From an uncultured Eubacteriales bacterium (GTDB taxonomy: Bacteria; Bacillota; Clostridia; Oscillospirales; Oscillospiraceae), in contig ONPF01000004.1 of assembly GCA_900319635.1 (NCBI GenBank), positions 1-64,000 of the forward strand: a stretch of 64,000 bases of DNA, written 5' to 3'. Below, one piece after another: positions 44,059 to 52,503 of the stretch (the first letter of the stretch is position 1; each line of letters starts with the position of its first letter). The position numbers were made by a program, and so were the translations under genes. The notes under the pieces were generated by a model. The model was not told where the DNA came from and ran no database searches. It worked only from the letters and a program-made list of their open reading frames with translations.

Positions 44059-45148
44059 GTTCATCTATGCCCAGCCGGTGAAGATCTTCTTCGGCCAGGG
44101 CGAGTTTCAGAAGCTTGGCGCGGTGCTGGACGAGCTGGGCGTCACCCGGGCGGTGCTCTGCTGCGGGCGGCACTTTGCCCCCCAGGCGTCTCTGCTGATG
44201 GAGAAGGAGCCGCGCATCGCGGCCGTTTTCACTGAGGTGGAGCAGAATCCCCAGCTCTCCGGCATCACGGAGACTACCCGCCTCTGCCGCGTCCACGCGG
44301 CCGACGGCGTCATCGGCATCGGCGGCGGCAGCTCCCTGGACACCGCCAAGTTTGCCGCGGCCGTTGCGCCGAACCCCGGCGAGCCCATCGACTACTACGA
44401 GGGCAAGCGCCCGCTGAACGCCCAAAACCGGCTCCCCGTGGTGGCCGTGCCCACCACCGCCGGCACCGGCAGCGAGGTGACCCAGGTCTCCGTGGTAAGC
44501 CACGGAACCGAGAAAAAGACCATCAATAACCCGGCCTTCATGCCCGCGGCGGCCATCGTGGATCCGCTGCTCTCCGCCTCTGTGCCGCCCCGCACCACCA
44601 TGAACACGGGCCTGGACGCCATGGCCCACGCCCTGGAGGGCTACTGGAGCCGGAACCACCAGCCCATCCCCGACCTCATGGCCATCGAGGCCGTGCGCCT
44701 GATCCTGGGGAATCTGGAGCGGGCATACCGGGACGGCGGCGACCTGGAGGCCCGGAGCAGCATGGCCCTGGCCGCGCTGCTGGGCGGGCTGAGCTTTGCC
44801 CTGCCCAAGACCGCCGCCAGTCACGCCTGCAGCTATCCGCTTTCCGAGGACTATCACCTGCCCCACGGGGAGGCCTGCGCCTTCACCCTGGACAGCCTGG
44901 TGAAGATCAACGCCGACGAGCGGCTGGAGCATCTGTGCCATGCCGTTGGCCTCAAGGATACCGACGAGCTTGCCGCCCGCATCCGGGCGCTGAAGGCGCT
45001 GGGCGGCCTGCGCAGCAGACTGTCCGACCTGGGGGACGTGGATCTTGCGAAGCTCTGCCGGGACTGCGCCGCCCACCCGCTGATGAAGAATAACCCCGTG
45101 AGCCTGGACGAGGAGGCGCTGCGGGAGATGTTTGAAGCCCTGGCATGA
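44048..45148 (+). CDS. Iron-containing alcohol dehydrogenase
   Basis: A group III (iron-dependent) NAD(P)-linked alcohol dehydrogenase, 366 aa, which reduces an aldehyde or oxidises an alcohol. Nucleotide-binding GIGGGSSLDTAKF and PTTAGTGSEVT are clear. Metal ligands are at the expected places: Asp and His in GLDAMAHALEG, His in SHACSYPL and His in YHLPHGEACA. In the transketolase context the natural substrate could be a short aldehyde such as sulfoacetaldehyde or glycolaldehyde; that is inference. It overlaps both neighbours (11 nt and 4 nt). Confidence 0.92.
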   Translation: MTSEFIYAQPVKIFFGQGEFQKLGAVLDELGVTRAVLCCGRHFAPQASLLMEKEPRIAAVFTEVEQNPQLSGITETTRLCRVHAADGVIGIGGGSSLDTAKFAAAVAPNPGEPIDYYEGKRPLNAQNRLPVVAVPTTAGTGSEVTQVSVVSHGTEKKTINNPAFMPAAAIVDPLLSASVPPRTTMNTGLDAMAHALEGYWSRNHQPIPDLMAIEAVRLILGNLERAYRDGGDLEARSSMALAALLGGLSFALPKTAASHACSYPLSEDYHLPHGEACAFTLDSLVKINADERLEHLCHAVGLKDTDELAARIRALKALGGLRSRLSDLGDVDLAKLCRDCAAHPLMKNNPVSLDEEALREMFEALA

Positions 45149-46056
45149 AAAGCACGTTGAAAACCGCCGGCATGTTCGGCGGGATGATCCTGTCCTGGTC
45201 GATCTATTACGCCGCCAGCAAGGTGCTGGTGGGGGAGACCGGATCGCCGCTGCTGGCGGGCTTTCTGCTGCGTACGGCGGCGCTGGTGTTCCTCACGGTG
45301 CAGCTGCTGCTGGACGGCAGCTTTACCCGGCTCTTCCACCAGGGCAAGGCGGTGAAGATCCTGCTGATGATCGGCGTCTTCGGCTTCCTGCTGGATCTTT
45401 TTGCCAATCTGGGCTACGCCGGGGGCAGCCTCTCCACCGGCACGGCGCTTTTGAAGACCGACGTGCTGATGGTGAATCTGGTCACCGTGATCCTGTATAA
45501 AAAGAAGCTCTACGCCTCGGACTGGCTGGGCACCTTCATCATGCTGCTGGGGGTGCTGCTGGTGCTGGGCGTGGACTTCGGCAGCATGTCCCTCAACGGC
45601 TACGACCTGTTTTTCCTGCTCTCCGCCGCCTGCGTCACCGCCAACGCCTTCATCATCAAGCGCGCCCAGGACAAGTACCACGAGGACGCGGACATGATCT
45701 CCTATTACAATAACGGCGTGGTGCTGCTGCTCTTCGCCGCCTCCGCCGGGGTGACGGGGGATCTGGGCGGCTTCGACTGGGGGAGTCTGCGCACGCTCTG
45801 GTGGCTGGTCGCCCTGGGCGGTCTTGCCCAGACGGGGATCTATTTCTTCTACTACCGCAATCTCAAGACCCACGAGGTCTGGGAGGTGAAGCTGGCGCTG
45901 CTGCTGATGCCGGTGCTGAGCTGCTTTATCGGCGTCTTCTTCCTGGCGGAAGAGCTGACGGCCAAAAAGCTCCTTGGTATCGGGATCGTGCTGGCCGGCG
46001 CGGCGCTGCTCTTGCTGCGGAGCAAGATGCATCCCCGGGAGGAAAGGAAGGAATGA
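45145..46056 (+). CDS. EamA/DMT family transporter
   Basis: A 303-aa drug/metabolite-type membrane transporter with about ten hydrophobic helices in two EamA repeats (about 5-140 and 150-290). The first gap contains KTDVLMVNLVTVILY and the second repeat starts near LSAACVTANAFIIKR. It has no signal sequence. It overlaps the dehydrogenase gene by 4 nt, so it is the last gene of this operon. The likely job is export of the end product of the pathway. The stop is followed by a short GGAAGGAATGAAGGAATGG array and its inverse. Confidence 0.85.
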   Translation: MKSTLKTAGMFGGMILSWSIYYAASKVLVGETGSPLLAGFLLRTAALVFLTVQLLLDGSFTRLFHQGKAVKILLMIGVFGFLLDLFANLGYAGGSLSTGTALLKTDVLMVNLVTVILYKKKLYASDWLGTFIMLLGVLLVLGVDFGSMSLNGYDLFFLLSAACVTANAFIIKRAQDKYHEDADMISYYNNGVVLLLFAASAGVTGDLGGFDWGSLRTLWWLVALGGLAQTGIYFFYYRNLKTHEVWEVKLALLLMPVLSCFIGVFFLAEELTAKKLLGIGIVLAGAALLLLRSKMHPREERKE

Positions 46057-46091
46057 AGGAATGGTTCTTCTTCCTTCCTTTCTTTCTGTCC

Positions 46092-46120
46092 TTGCATAAT
46101 CCGGAATTGTATTGTATACT
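46092..46120 (+). promoter_or_regulatory. Promoter of the Fe-S/FAD oxidoreductase gene
   Basis: TTGCAT (46092-46097), 17-bp spacer, TATACT (46115-46120). A leader of about 55 nt follows. Confidence 0.75.
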
Positions 46121-46181
46121 GCCTATAAGCGCACATTTTTGGTTCGCTATATGTAAAAATATTGAGGGAGAGAATCATATC

Positions 46182-48863
46182 ATGGCTGAACTGAGACCGA
46201 AAATCGTCAAGCTCTGTCATATCGTCGGCGGCCTCACCGGCGTTGTGAACAAGATCGACGAGAACGCCCCCGAGTATTATTCCCTGGCCAGCATCGTCAC
46301 CGACGATGAGGCCGATGTTGCCATCGCCGCCGGTCTGCGCAAGGAGCGCACCGTGGGCTACCTGGCCAAGAAGGTCGGCAAGCCCGTGGAAGAGGTGGAG
46401 AAGCTGGCCAAGCATCTGGCCTGGATCGGCGTGTTCCGCTGCACCTACGACGAGAAGCTGGGAGAAGACGTGTACTTCATGCAGATCTTCGCCCCCGGCA
46501 TCATGGAGATGCTGGTGAACAACCAGGAGCTGCTGAACACCCATCCGGAAGTGGGCAAGGCCTTCGAGGAGTATACCCGCATCCGCATGGAGACCATGTC
46601 CCCCCTGATCCCCAACGGCTACGGCCTGATGCGCGTTGTCCCCGTGGAGAGCGCCATCAAGGATCTGCCCGGCGTCAGCCCCTATGAGAAGCTCAGCTAC
46701 TATCTGGACAAGTATGACACCTTCTCCGTGTCTCCCTGCTCCTGCCGCGCCTCCCGCACCTCCATCGGCGACGGCTGCGGCCACCTGGCCGAGGAAATGT
46801 GCATCCAGATGGGCAAGGGCGCGGAGCACTACATCCGCTCCGGCCGTGCCCGCAGGATCACCAAGGAAGAGGCACTGGAGATCATCAAGCGCGCCGAGGA
46901 CAACGGCCTCATGCACGACATCCCCAACATCGAAGAGGTGGGCGACAGCGCCGCCATCTGCAACTGCTGCTCCTGCGCCTGCTTCGGTCTGCGCGTGGGT
47001 CTGATGTTCGGCGCCCGGGACGCCATCCGCTCCAACTTCCAGGCGGAGGTGGACGAGGCCAAGTGCGTGGCCTGCGCCCAGTGCGTGGAGGTCTGCCCCG
47101 CCAACGCCCTGAAGCTGGGCCAGAAGCTCTGCACCACGGTGAACATCGCCCCCGCCAAGTACACCAAGCTCTCCGAGACGCTGCTGGCCAAGAACGCCTG
47201 GAATCCCGACTACCGGGAGAACCGGGAGGACGTGGTTCCCACCGGCACCGCCCCCTGCAAGGTGGCCTGCCCCGCCCACGTTCCCATCCAGGGCTACCTG
47301 AAGCTGGCCGCCCAGGGCCGCTACAAAGAGGCTCTGGAGCTCATCAAGACCGAGAACCCCCTGCCCGCCGTCTGCGGCCGCATCTGCAACAAGCGCTGCG
47401 AGGCCGAATGCACCCGCGGCGGGGTGGACGAGGCTGTCGCCATCGACGAGGTCAAGCGCTTCATTGCCGACCACGACCTGCAGAGCGAGCACCGCACCGT
47501 GCCCAAGATGCTCAACCAGACCGGCAAGCCCTTCACCGAGAAGATCGCCATCATCGGCGCCGGCCCCGCGGGTCTGAGCTGCGCCTACTACCTGGCCCTC
47601 AAGGGCTACCCCGTCACCGTCTTTGACCGCAACCCGGTCCCCGGCGGCATGCTCACCATGGGCATCCCCAACTTCCGCTTGGAGAAAGACACCCTGAACG
47701 CCGAGATCGACATCATCCGCGAGATGGGCGTGGAGTTCAAGTGCGGCGTGGAGGTCGGCAAGGACGTCACCATCCAGGAGCTGCGCGAGCAGGGCTACAA
47801 GGGCTTCTATCTGGCCATCGGCGCCCAGAAGAGCGCCAGGATCGGCGTCCCCGGCGAGGAGCTCACGGGCGTGCTGGGCGGCGTGGACTTCCTGCGGGAA
47901 GTGAACCTGGGCCATGAGGTCAAGGTCGGCAAGAACGTGGCCGTCGTGGGCGCGGGCAACGTGGCCATGGACGTGTGCCGCACGGCCGTGCGTCTCGGCG
48001 CCGAGAATACCTATATTATCTACCGCCGTTCCGAGGCGGAGATGCCTGCTGATCCCGAGGAAGTGGGCGAGGCCAAGGAAGAGGGCGTGCAGTTCCGCTT
48101 CCTCTGCGCCCCCGTGGAGATCCTGGGCGAGGACGGCAAGGTCAAGGCGCTGAAGGTGGAGCGCATGACCCTGGGCGAGCCGGACGAGAAGGGCCGCCGC
48201 AAGCCCGTGGGCACCGGCGAGTTCGAGGAGATCGACGTTGACACTGTCATCGGCGCCATCGGCCAGCGGGTGGACTTCGGCAAGCTGGATCTGGGCGAGA
48301 TGAAGCTGGACAAGAAGGGCCTGGCCGAGGCCGACGCCCTCACCTACCAGACCGCGCAGCCCGACATCTTTGTGGGCGGCGACTGCTACACCGGCCCCAG
48401 CTTTGCCATCAACGCCATTGCCGCCGGCAAGGAGGCCGCCATCTCCCTGCACCGCTATGTCCATCCCGGCCAGACCCTCACCATGGGCCGTGACCGCCGC
48501 ATTTACCGCGCGCTGGACAAGGAGCATGTGCAGCTCACCGTGGGCAGCTACGACAGGGAGCACCGCCAGGAGCGGGGCTACAACGCCGAGAAGGCCAAGA
48601 CCTTTGCCGACGCCCGCGTGACCTTCACCGAGGAGCAGGTGCGCAAGGAGACCGCCCGCTGCCTGGGCTGCGGCGCCACCAAGGTGGATCCGTACCTCTG
48701 CATCGGCTGCGGCATCTGCACCACTCGCTGCAAGTTCGACGCCATCCATCTGAAGAAGGTGCGCGATTGGCACGCCGGTTCCTTTGAGACCATGCCCATC
48801 AAGGCCGCGGCCGGGCTTGTCAAGAAGGCGGGCAACATCGTCAAGCACGCTGTGGTGAAGTAA
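46182..48863 (+). CDS. Multidomain Fe-S/FAD oxidoreductase (GltD-like core)
   Basis: An 893-aa redox enzyme. Order: an N-terminal domain (1-280) with CSCRASR and CNCCSCACF Cys motifs; a ferredoxin domain (about 288-345, CVACAQCVEVCP); a GltD-type Fe-S domain (about 350-440, CKVACPAHVPIQGYLKLA, CGRICNKRCEAECTRGG); the FAD/NAD core (about 465-770, IIGAGPAGLSCAYYLAL, VVGAGNVAMDVCRTA, and the final DIFVGGDCYTGP); and a C-terminal ferredoxin part (CLGCGATK, CIGCGICTTRCKFDAIHL). It resembles the small subunit of glutamate synthase fused to extra electron-transfer modules. The partner and electron donor are unknown. ATG 46182 is preceded by GGGAG. hypA follows with a 1-nt overlap. Confidence 0.85.
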   Translation: MAELRPKIVKLCHIVGGLTGVVNKIDENAPEYYSLASIVTDDEADVAIAAGLRKERTVGYLAKKVGKPVEEVEKLAKHLAWIGVFRCTYDEKLGEDVYFMQIFAPGIMEMLVNNQELLNTHPEVGKAFEEYTRIRMETMSPLIPNGYGLMRVVPVESAIKDLPGVSPYEKLSYYLDKYDTFSVSPCSCRASRTSIGDGCGHLAEEMCIQMGKGAEHYIRSGRARRITKEEALEIIKRAEDNGLMHDIPNIEEVGDSAAICNCCSCACFGLRVGLMFGARDAIRSNFQAEVDEAKCVACAQCVEVCPANALKLGQKLCTTVNIAPAKYTKLSETLLAKNAWNPDYRENREDVVPTGTAPCKVACPAHVPIQGYLKLAAQGRYKEALELIKTENPLPAVCGRICNKRCEAECTRGGVDEAVAIDEVKRFIADHDLQSEHRTVPKMLNQTGKPFTEKIAIIGAGPAGLSCAYYLALKGYPVTVFDRNPVPGGMLTMGIPNFRLEKDTLNAEIDIIREMGVEFKCGVEVGKDVTIQELREQGYKGFYLAIGAQKSARIGVPGEELTGVLGGVDFLREVNLGHEVKVGKNVAVVGAGNVAMDVCRTAVRLGAENTYIIYRRSEAEMPADPEEVGEAKEEGVQFRFLCAPVEILGEDGKVKALKVERMTLGEPDEKGRRKPVGTGEFEEIDVDTVIGAIGQRVDFGKLDLGEMKLDKKGLAEADALTYQTAQPDIFVGGDCYTGPSFAINAIAAGKEAAISLHRYVHPGQTLTMGRDRRIYRALDKEHVQLTVGSYDREHRQERGYNAEKAKTFADARVTFTEEQVRKETARCLGCGATKVDPYLCIGCGICTTRCKFDAIHLKKVRDWHAGSFETMPIKAAAGLVKKAGNIVKHAVVK

Positions 48864-49204
48864 TGCACGAGCTGGGAATCTGCGATGCCCTGCTGAAAAT
48901 GATCCGGGGCATCATGAAGGACGAAGAGCTGACCGAGGTGGAGCGCATCACCGTGGAGGTGGGCTCTCTCAGCGGCGTCGTGCCCAGGTTCCTGGAGGAT
49001 TGCTGGGAGGCGGTGGCCGACGGAACGGAGCTGGAGAAGACGGAATTCGTCGTCGAAGAGCTCCCGGGCACCGCCCGGTGCATGGACTGCGGCGAGCAGT
49101 TCATCGCCGACCTGAACGACCTGAGCTGCCCGAAGTGCAAGGGCAAAAAGCTTCTGCCCCTCACCGGCCGGGATCTGACCCTGAAGGAGATCCTGGCGCC
49201 ATAA
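48863..49204 (+). CDS. hypA: Hydrogenase nickel chaperone HypA
   Basis: The nickel metallochaperone for NiFe-hydrogenase or urease maturation, 113 aa. The N-terminal MHELG supplies the nickel site (Met1, His2, Glu3) and the zinc ribbon is CMDCGEQF ... CPKCKG. It overlaps the stop of the oxidoreductase by one base (TAATG), so it is co-translated. No hypB or hydrogenase subunit genes are in this window. Confidence 0.94.
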   Translation: MHELGICDALLKMIRGIMKDEELTEVERITVEVGSLSGVVPRFLEDCWEAVADGTELEKTEFVVEELPGTARCMDCGEQFIADLNDLSCPKCKGKKLLPLTGRDLTLKEILAP

Positions 49205-49212
49205 TGACCAAA

Positions 49213-49252
49213 GCGGGCTGTGAAGGAGGCGACTTCTTTGCAGCCCGCGTTT
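49213..49252 (+). terminator. Possible terminator after hypA
   Basis: GCGGGCTG (49213-49220) pairs with CAGCCCGC (49241-49248) across a 20-nt loop, then GTTTTG. It overlaps the approach to the radical SAM gene and may only attenuate. Confidence 0.5.
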
Positions 49253-49277
49253 TGCACCGAAAGGATGGGATCACGCC

Positions 49278-50174
49278 ATGCATTTTGTGGACGCGAAAGG
49301 GATCCTGACCGGGAGCGGCGGTTCTTCCGGAATGAACATCTATCGCGGCTGCCTGCACGGCTGCATCTACTGCGACAGCAGAAGCCGCTGCTATGGGTTC
49401 AGCCACCCCTTTGAGGATATCGAGGTGAAGCGGAACGCGCCGGAGCTGCTGGAAAAAGCGCTGCGGGCCAAACGGCAAAGGTGCATGATCGGCACGGGCT
49501 CCATGTCCGACCCCTATCTGCCCTGCGAGGAGCAGCTGGGTCTGACCCGGAAATGCCTGGAGATCATCCTGCGCTACGGCTTCGGCGCCGCCGTTCTGAC
49601 CAAATCCGACCGGATCCTGCGGGACATCGATCTGCTGGATGAGATCAACCGCTCGTCCAAATGCGTGGTGCAGATGACGCTCACCACCTACGACGACGCC
49701 CTTTGCAAAATACTGGAGCCGCATGTGTGCAATACGAAAAGGCGGATCCAGGTGCTGGAGCAGATGGGAGAGCGGGGGATCCCCACCGTGGTCTGGCTCT
49801 GCCCGATCCTGCCCTATCTGAACGACACGGAGGAAAACCTCCGGGCGATCCTGGACGAGTGCGTCCGCATCGGGGTAAAGGGGATCGTCTGCTTCGGCAT
49901 GGGCTTGACGCTTCGGGAGGGGAGCCGGGAATACTTCTACGCGGCCCTGGATCGGCATTTCCCGGGGCTCAAGAGCAGGTATATCCGCCAATACGGAAAC
50001 GCCTACGAGCTGCCGAGTCCGAATAGCGATGCGCTGATGGGGCTTTTTCACAAGACCTGCGGGGAAAACGGCATCCTCTCCACCCCGGAGGACTGCTTCC
50101 GCTACCTGGGGGAGCTGCCGAAGCGGGAGAGGCAAATGAGCCTTTTCGACGAGGATGCGGGCTCGGGCTTGTAA
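49278..50174 (+). CDS. Radical SAM protein, SPL/Rv2578c-like
   Basis: A 298-aa radical SAM enzyme with CxxxCxxC at Cys25, Cys29 and Cys32 in RGCLHGCIYCDSRS, followed by GTGSMSDPYLPCEEQ and VLTKSDRILRDIDLL, the pattern of the spore-photoproduct-lyase-like/Rv2578c group. Such proteins are of largely unknown function; DNA repair and nucleotide modification are the usual suggestions. The C-terminal part ends ERQMSLFDEDAG. ATG 49278 lies after GAAAGGATGG. It is probably read from the upstream operon. Confidence 0.87.
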   Translation: MHFVDAKGILTGSGGSSGMNIYRGCLHGCIYCDSRSRCYGFSHPFEDIEVKRNAPELLEKALRAKRQRCMIGTGSMSDPYLPCEEQLGLTRKCLEIILRYGFGAAVLTKSDRILRDIDLLDEINRSSKCVVQMTLTTYDDALCKILEPHVCNTKRRIQVLEQMGERGIPTVVWLCPILPYLNDTEENLRAILDECVRIGVKGIVCFGMGLTLREGSREYFYAALDRHFPGLKSRYIRQYGNAYELPSPNSDALMGLFHKTCGENGILSTPEDCFRYLGELPKRERQMSLFDEDAGSGL

Positions 50175-50197
50175 AAGCAAGAAAAAACCGGTATAAT
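50169..50197 (+). promoter_or_regulatory. Promoter giving a near-leaderless transcript
   Basis: TTGTAA (50169-50174), 17-bp spacer, TATAAT (50192-50197). The predicted start, 50204 to 50205, is 3-4 nt before the ATG at 50208. Confidence 0.75.
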
Positions 50198-50207
50198 CAA
50201 GCTGGTG

Positions 50208-50672
50208 ATGCATATGACAAATTACAATGAACTGAACGCCCAACTGAAAAGCCTCATTGAGGGCGTGCCCCATAAAATCGCAAACCTGGCCAACGCCTCC
50301 GCTCTGCTCTGGCAGGGGATGGAGGGGCTGAACTGGGCAGGCTTCTACCTGCGCAAGGGGGACAGGCTGGTGCTGGGGCCCTTCCAGGGCAAGCCCGCCT
50401 GCATCGAGATCCCCCTGAGCCGGGGCGTCTGCGGCGCGGCGGCGCGGGAAAAGAAGACCCAGCGGGTGGAGGACGTGCACGCCTTCCCCGGGCACATCGC
50501 CTGCGACTGCGCCTCCAATGCGGAGATCGTGGTGCCGATCCTCGTGGGGGGAGAGGCGGTGGCCGTGCTGGATCTGGACAGCCCTCTGACCGGGCGCTTC
50601 AGCCCGGAGGATCAGCAGGGGCTGGAGGCCTTTGCGAAGATCCTGGAGAACGAGTGGGAGAACATGGCATGA
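50208..50672 (+). CDS. GAF-domain free methionine-R-sulfoxide reductase
   Basis: A 154-aa stand-alone GAF domain of the free-Met-(R)-sulfoxide reductase family, an oxidant repair enzyme. Cysteines at the family positions are visible in KPACIEIPLSRGVCG and HIACDCASNAEIVVPI, and the end motif VLDLDSPLTGRFS is typical. There is no ribosome site; GTG 50205, ATG 50208 and ATG 50214 are all in frame and the transcript is predicted to begin at 50204-50205. I chose 50208. Its stop overlaps the rhodanese gene (ATGA). Confidence 0.88.
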   Translation: MHMTNYNELNAQLKSLIEGVPHKIANLANASALLWQGMEGLNWAGFYLRKGDRLVLGPFQGKPACIEIPLSRGVCGAAAREKKTQRVEDVHAFPGHIACDCASNAEIVVPILVGGEAVAVLDLDSPLTGRFSPEDQQGLEAFAKILENEWENMA

Positions 50673-50977
50673 TCGAGAGAGTTGATTTCGCCCGGGCGAA
50701 AGCCATCCTGGACGCGGAGCCGGAGGCCGTTCTGCTGGATGTGCGGGAGGAGGCGGAGTATATCACCGGCCACGCGGTGAACGCGGTGCTCCTGCCCGTG
50801 GACGAGCTCACGGACGAAGCGGCGCTGGACGCGATCCCGGAGCTTTCCACCCCGGTGCTGGTCTACTGCCGCTCCGGTTATCGCAGCAATGTGGCCGCCC
50901 ACAAGCTGGAGGACTACGGCTATGAGCGCATCTACGATATCGGCAGCCTGATCGGCTGGCCCTACGGGCTGGAATGA
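50669..50977 (+). CDS. Rhodanese-like domain protein
   Basis: A 102-aa single rhodanese domain, which carries sulfur on a cysteine persulfide. LLDVREEAEYITGHAVNAV and the active loop YCRSGYRSNVAA (Cys near 71) are clear. It overlaps the sulfoxide reductase gene by 4 nt, so the two are coupled; together they suggest a small sulfur/oxidant-stress unit. The exact sulfur donor and acceptor are unknown. Confidence 0.93.
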   Translation: MIERVDFARAKAILDAEPEAVLLDVREEAEYITGHAVNAVLLPVDELTDEAALDAIPELSTPVLVYCRSGYRSNVAAHKLEDYGYERIYDIGSLIGWPYGLE

Positions 50978-51009
50978 GCCGCTTTTCCCGGAAAAACTCC
51001 AAATTTCTG

Positions 51010-51037
51010 TTGCAATTTTCAAAAAACGCGGTATAGT
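51010..51037 (+). promoter_or_regulatory. Promoter of the DUF1508 gene
   Basis: TTGCAA (51010-51015), 16-bp spacer, TATAGT (51032-51037). Confidence 0.65.
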
Positions 51038-51083
51038 AAAATCATGCAAGGTCGAAACAAACAAGCTAACAGGAGGGAAAACT

Positions 51084-51491
51084 ATGGGTAAATTTGTATG
51101 GAAAACCACCAAGGCCGGCTTCCGCTTCAACCTGCTGGCCACCAACGGACAGGTCATCGCCACCAGCGAGACCTATTCCTCTGAGGCTGCCTGCCTCGCC
51201 GGCATCGAGAGCGTGCGCAGCAGCTGCTTGGGCGGCATCGAGAACCAGACCGTGGAGAATTTCGAGACGCTCACCCACCCCAAGTTCGAGGTCTACACCG
51301 ACAAGGCCGGCGAGTTCCGTTTCCGCCTGAAGGCGCGCAATGGCCAGATCGTCGCCGTCAGCGAGGGCTACAAGAAGCTGGAGAGCTGCCTCAACGGCGT
51401 GGACAGCGTGAAGAGAAACGCCCCCGAGGCCCCTGTCGTGCAGGAGGAGCCCGTCAAGCACGATCTCCCCGAGACGCCGGAGCTGCAGTAA
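51084..51491 (+). CDS. YegP-like protein with two DUF1508 repeats
   Basis: A 135-aa protein with two DUF1508 repeats, residues about 1-48 and 62-110: FRFNLLATNGQVIATSETYSS and FRFRLKARNGQIVAVSEGYKK show the internal duplication. An acidic Pro-rich tail follows. The family (YegP) is common and small; its function is unknown. ATG 51084 follows AGGAGGGAAA. It stands alone, with its own promoter and terminator. Confidence 0.9.
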   Translation: MGKFVWKTTKAGFRFNLLATNGQVIATSETYSSEAACLAGIESVRSSCLGGIENQTVENFETLTHPKFEVYTDKAGEFRFRLKARNGQIVAVSEGYKKLESCLNGVDSVKRNAPEAPVVQEEPVKHDLPETPELQ

Positions 51492-51505
51492 GCCAAATGA
51501 CAGAA

Positions 51506-51548
51506 GATACCCCGTACCTTTTTGCGGTACGGGGTATCGTTCTTTTTT
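51506..51548 (+). terminator. Rho-independent terminator
   Basis: A perfect 13-bp stem (51506-51518 with 51526-51538) followed by TTCTTTTTT. Confidence 0.92.
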
Positions 51549-51610
51549 GTGGTTCTTTCCGGACTGTTTTTGAAAAGGCGCACATCGGTTTCGATGTGCT
51601 TATTTTCGCA

Positions 51611-52462
51611 TCAGGCCACCAGCCACTTGTACTTCTCCACGCTGTAGAGCGGAACGAAGGGCAGCAGGATGGGCACGGTCTTGACGAACTTCTGGTACTC
51701 GGGATCCTTGCCGTAGCGCTTGTTCTGGCGGACCTCCAGACGGCGGGCGCCGGAGAACATGACGAAGATGATGCCGCAGTAGCCGACAGCGCAGAGGACC
51801 CACTGCCACCAGCTGGTAACGCCGCCGATGCCGGAGAGCAGCACGCCGGTCCAGAAGATCATCTCGCCCAGGTAGTTGGGGCAGCGGACGATGCGGAAGA
51901 GGCCGGTGTCCACCCAGCGCTTGGGATTGACCTTCTTGGCCTTGTTCTTCTGGATGTCGGCCGCGGACTCCAGGGTGATGCCGGAGACCATGATCACGGC
52001 GCCCACGAAGACCATCACGTTGTCCGTAACTCCGGCAGGGGCGTTCCACATGCGGAAGAACACCGGGGAGACCTGGGTGGCGTAGAGCAGGGCGCAGGTG
52101 ATCCAGATAGCCAGCTTCACGCCCATGGGGACCTTGCTGCCGTCCTTGATTTCGCCCACCATGTTTTTCTTGTAGGAGCTGCTCTTCAGCTCGCGATAGG
52201 CCAGATAGCCGCCCAGCCGGCATCCGTAGAGGAAGAAGATCACACAGCAGATGACGGTGCCGAGCGTCAGAGTCTTGTGGAACAGGATCAGCATCAGGAC
52301 GCCGGCGGCGGCAATGGAGAAGCCGTAGCCCAGGGAGATGAACCAGACGTAGTTTTTAAAGCCGATGGAGCTTACCACCATAGCCAGGGCAAAAAGCAGG
52401 AAGAAAAACCAACCGGGATATGCAAAAGCAGATGCAGCAACCTCAGTAACTTCAGGTGTCAT
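51611..52462 (-). CDS. DUF1295/steroid 5-alpha-reductase-like membrane protein
   Basis: A 283-aa membrane protein with about seven helices. The C-terminal third has the DUF1295 signature shared with steroid 5-alpha-reductases and isoprenylcysteine methyltransferases: NPKRWVDTGLFRIVRCPNYLGEMIFWTG and NKRYGKDPEYQKFVKTVPILLPF. The conserved RxPNYxxE cofactor-site pattern is present, so NADPH or SAM binding is plausible. It is the last gene of a four-gene minus-strand operon of membrane proteins. The substrate is unknown; a steroid or isoprenoid lipid is the family-based guess. Confidence 0.82.
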   Translation of the reverse strand: MTPEVTEVAASAFAYPGWFFFLLFALAMVVSSIGFKNYVWFISLGYGFSIAAAGVLMLILFHKTLTLGTVICCVIFFLYGCRLGGYLAYRELKSSSYKKNMVGEIKDGSKVPMGVKLAIWITCALLYATQVSPVFFRMWNAPAGVTDNVMVFVGAVIMVSGITLESAADIQKNKAKKVNPKRWVDTGLFRIVRCPNYLGEMIFWTGVLLSGIGGVTSWWQWVLCAVGYCGIIFVMFSGARRLEVRQNKRYGKDPEYQKFVKTVPILLPFVPLYSVEKYKWLVA

Positions 52463-52503
52463 AACACTTAGCCTTCTTTCCTTTTTTCTATTCGTATGCT
52501 TGC

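Noticed and set aside
45852..48848. A minus-strand reading frame of 998 codons opposite the oxidoreductase
   Set aside because: Shadow of the GltD-like gene; composition is typical of reverse-strand artefacts and no motif is seen.
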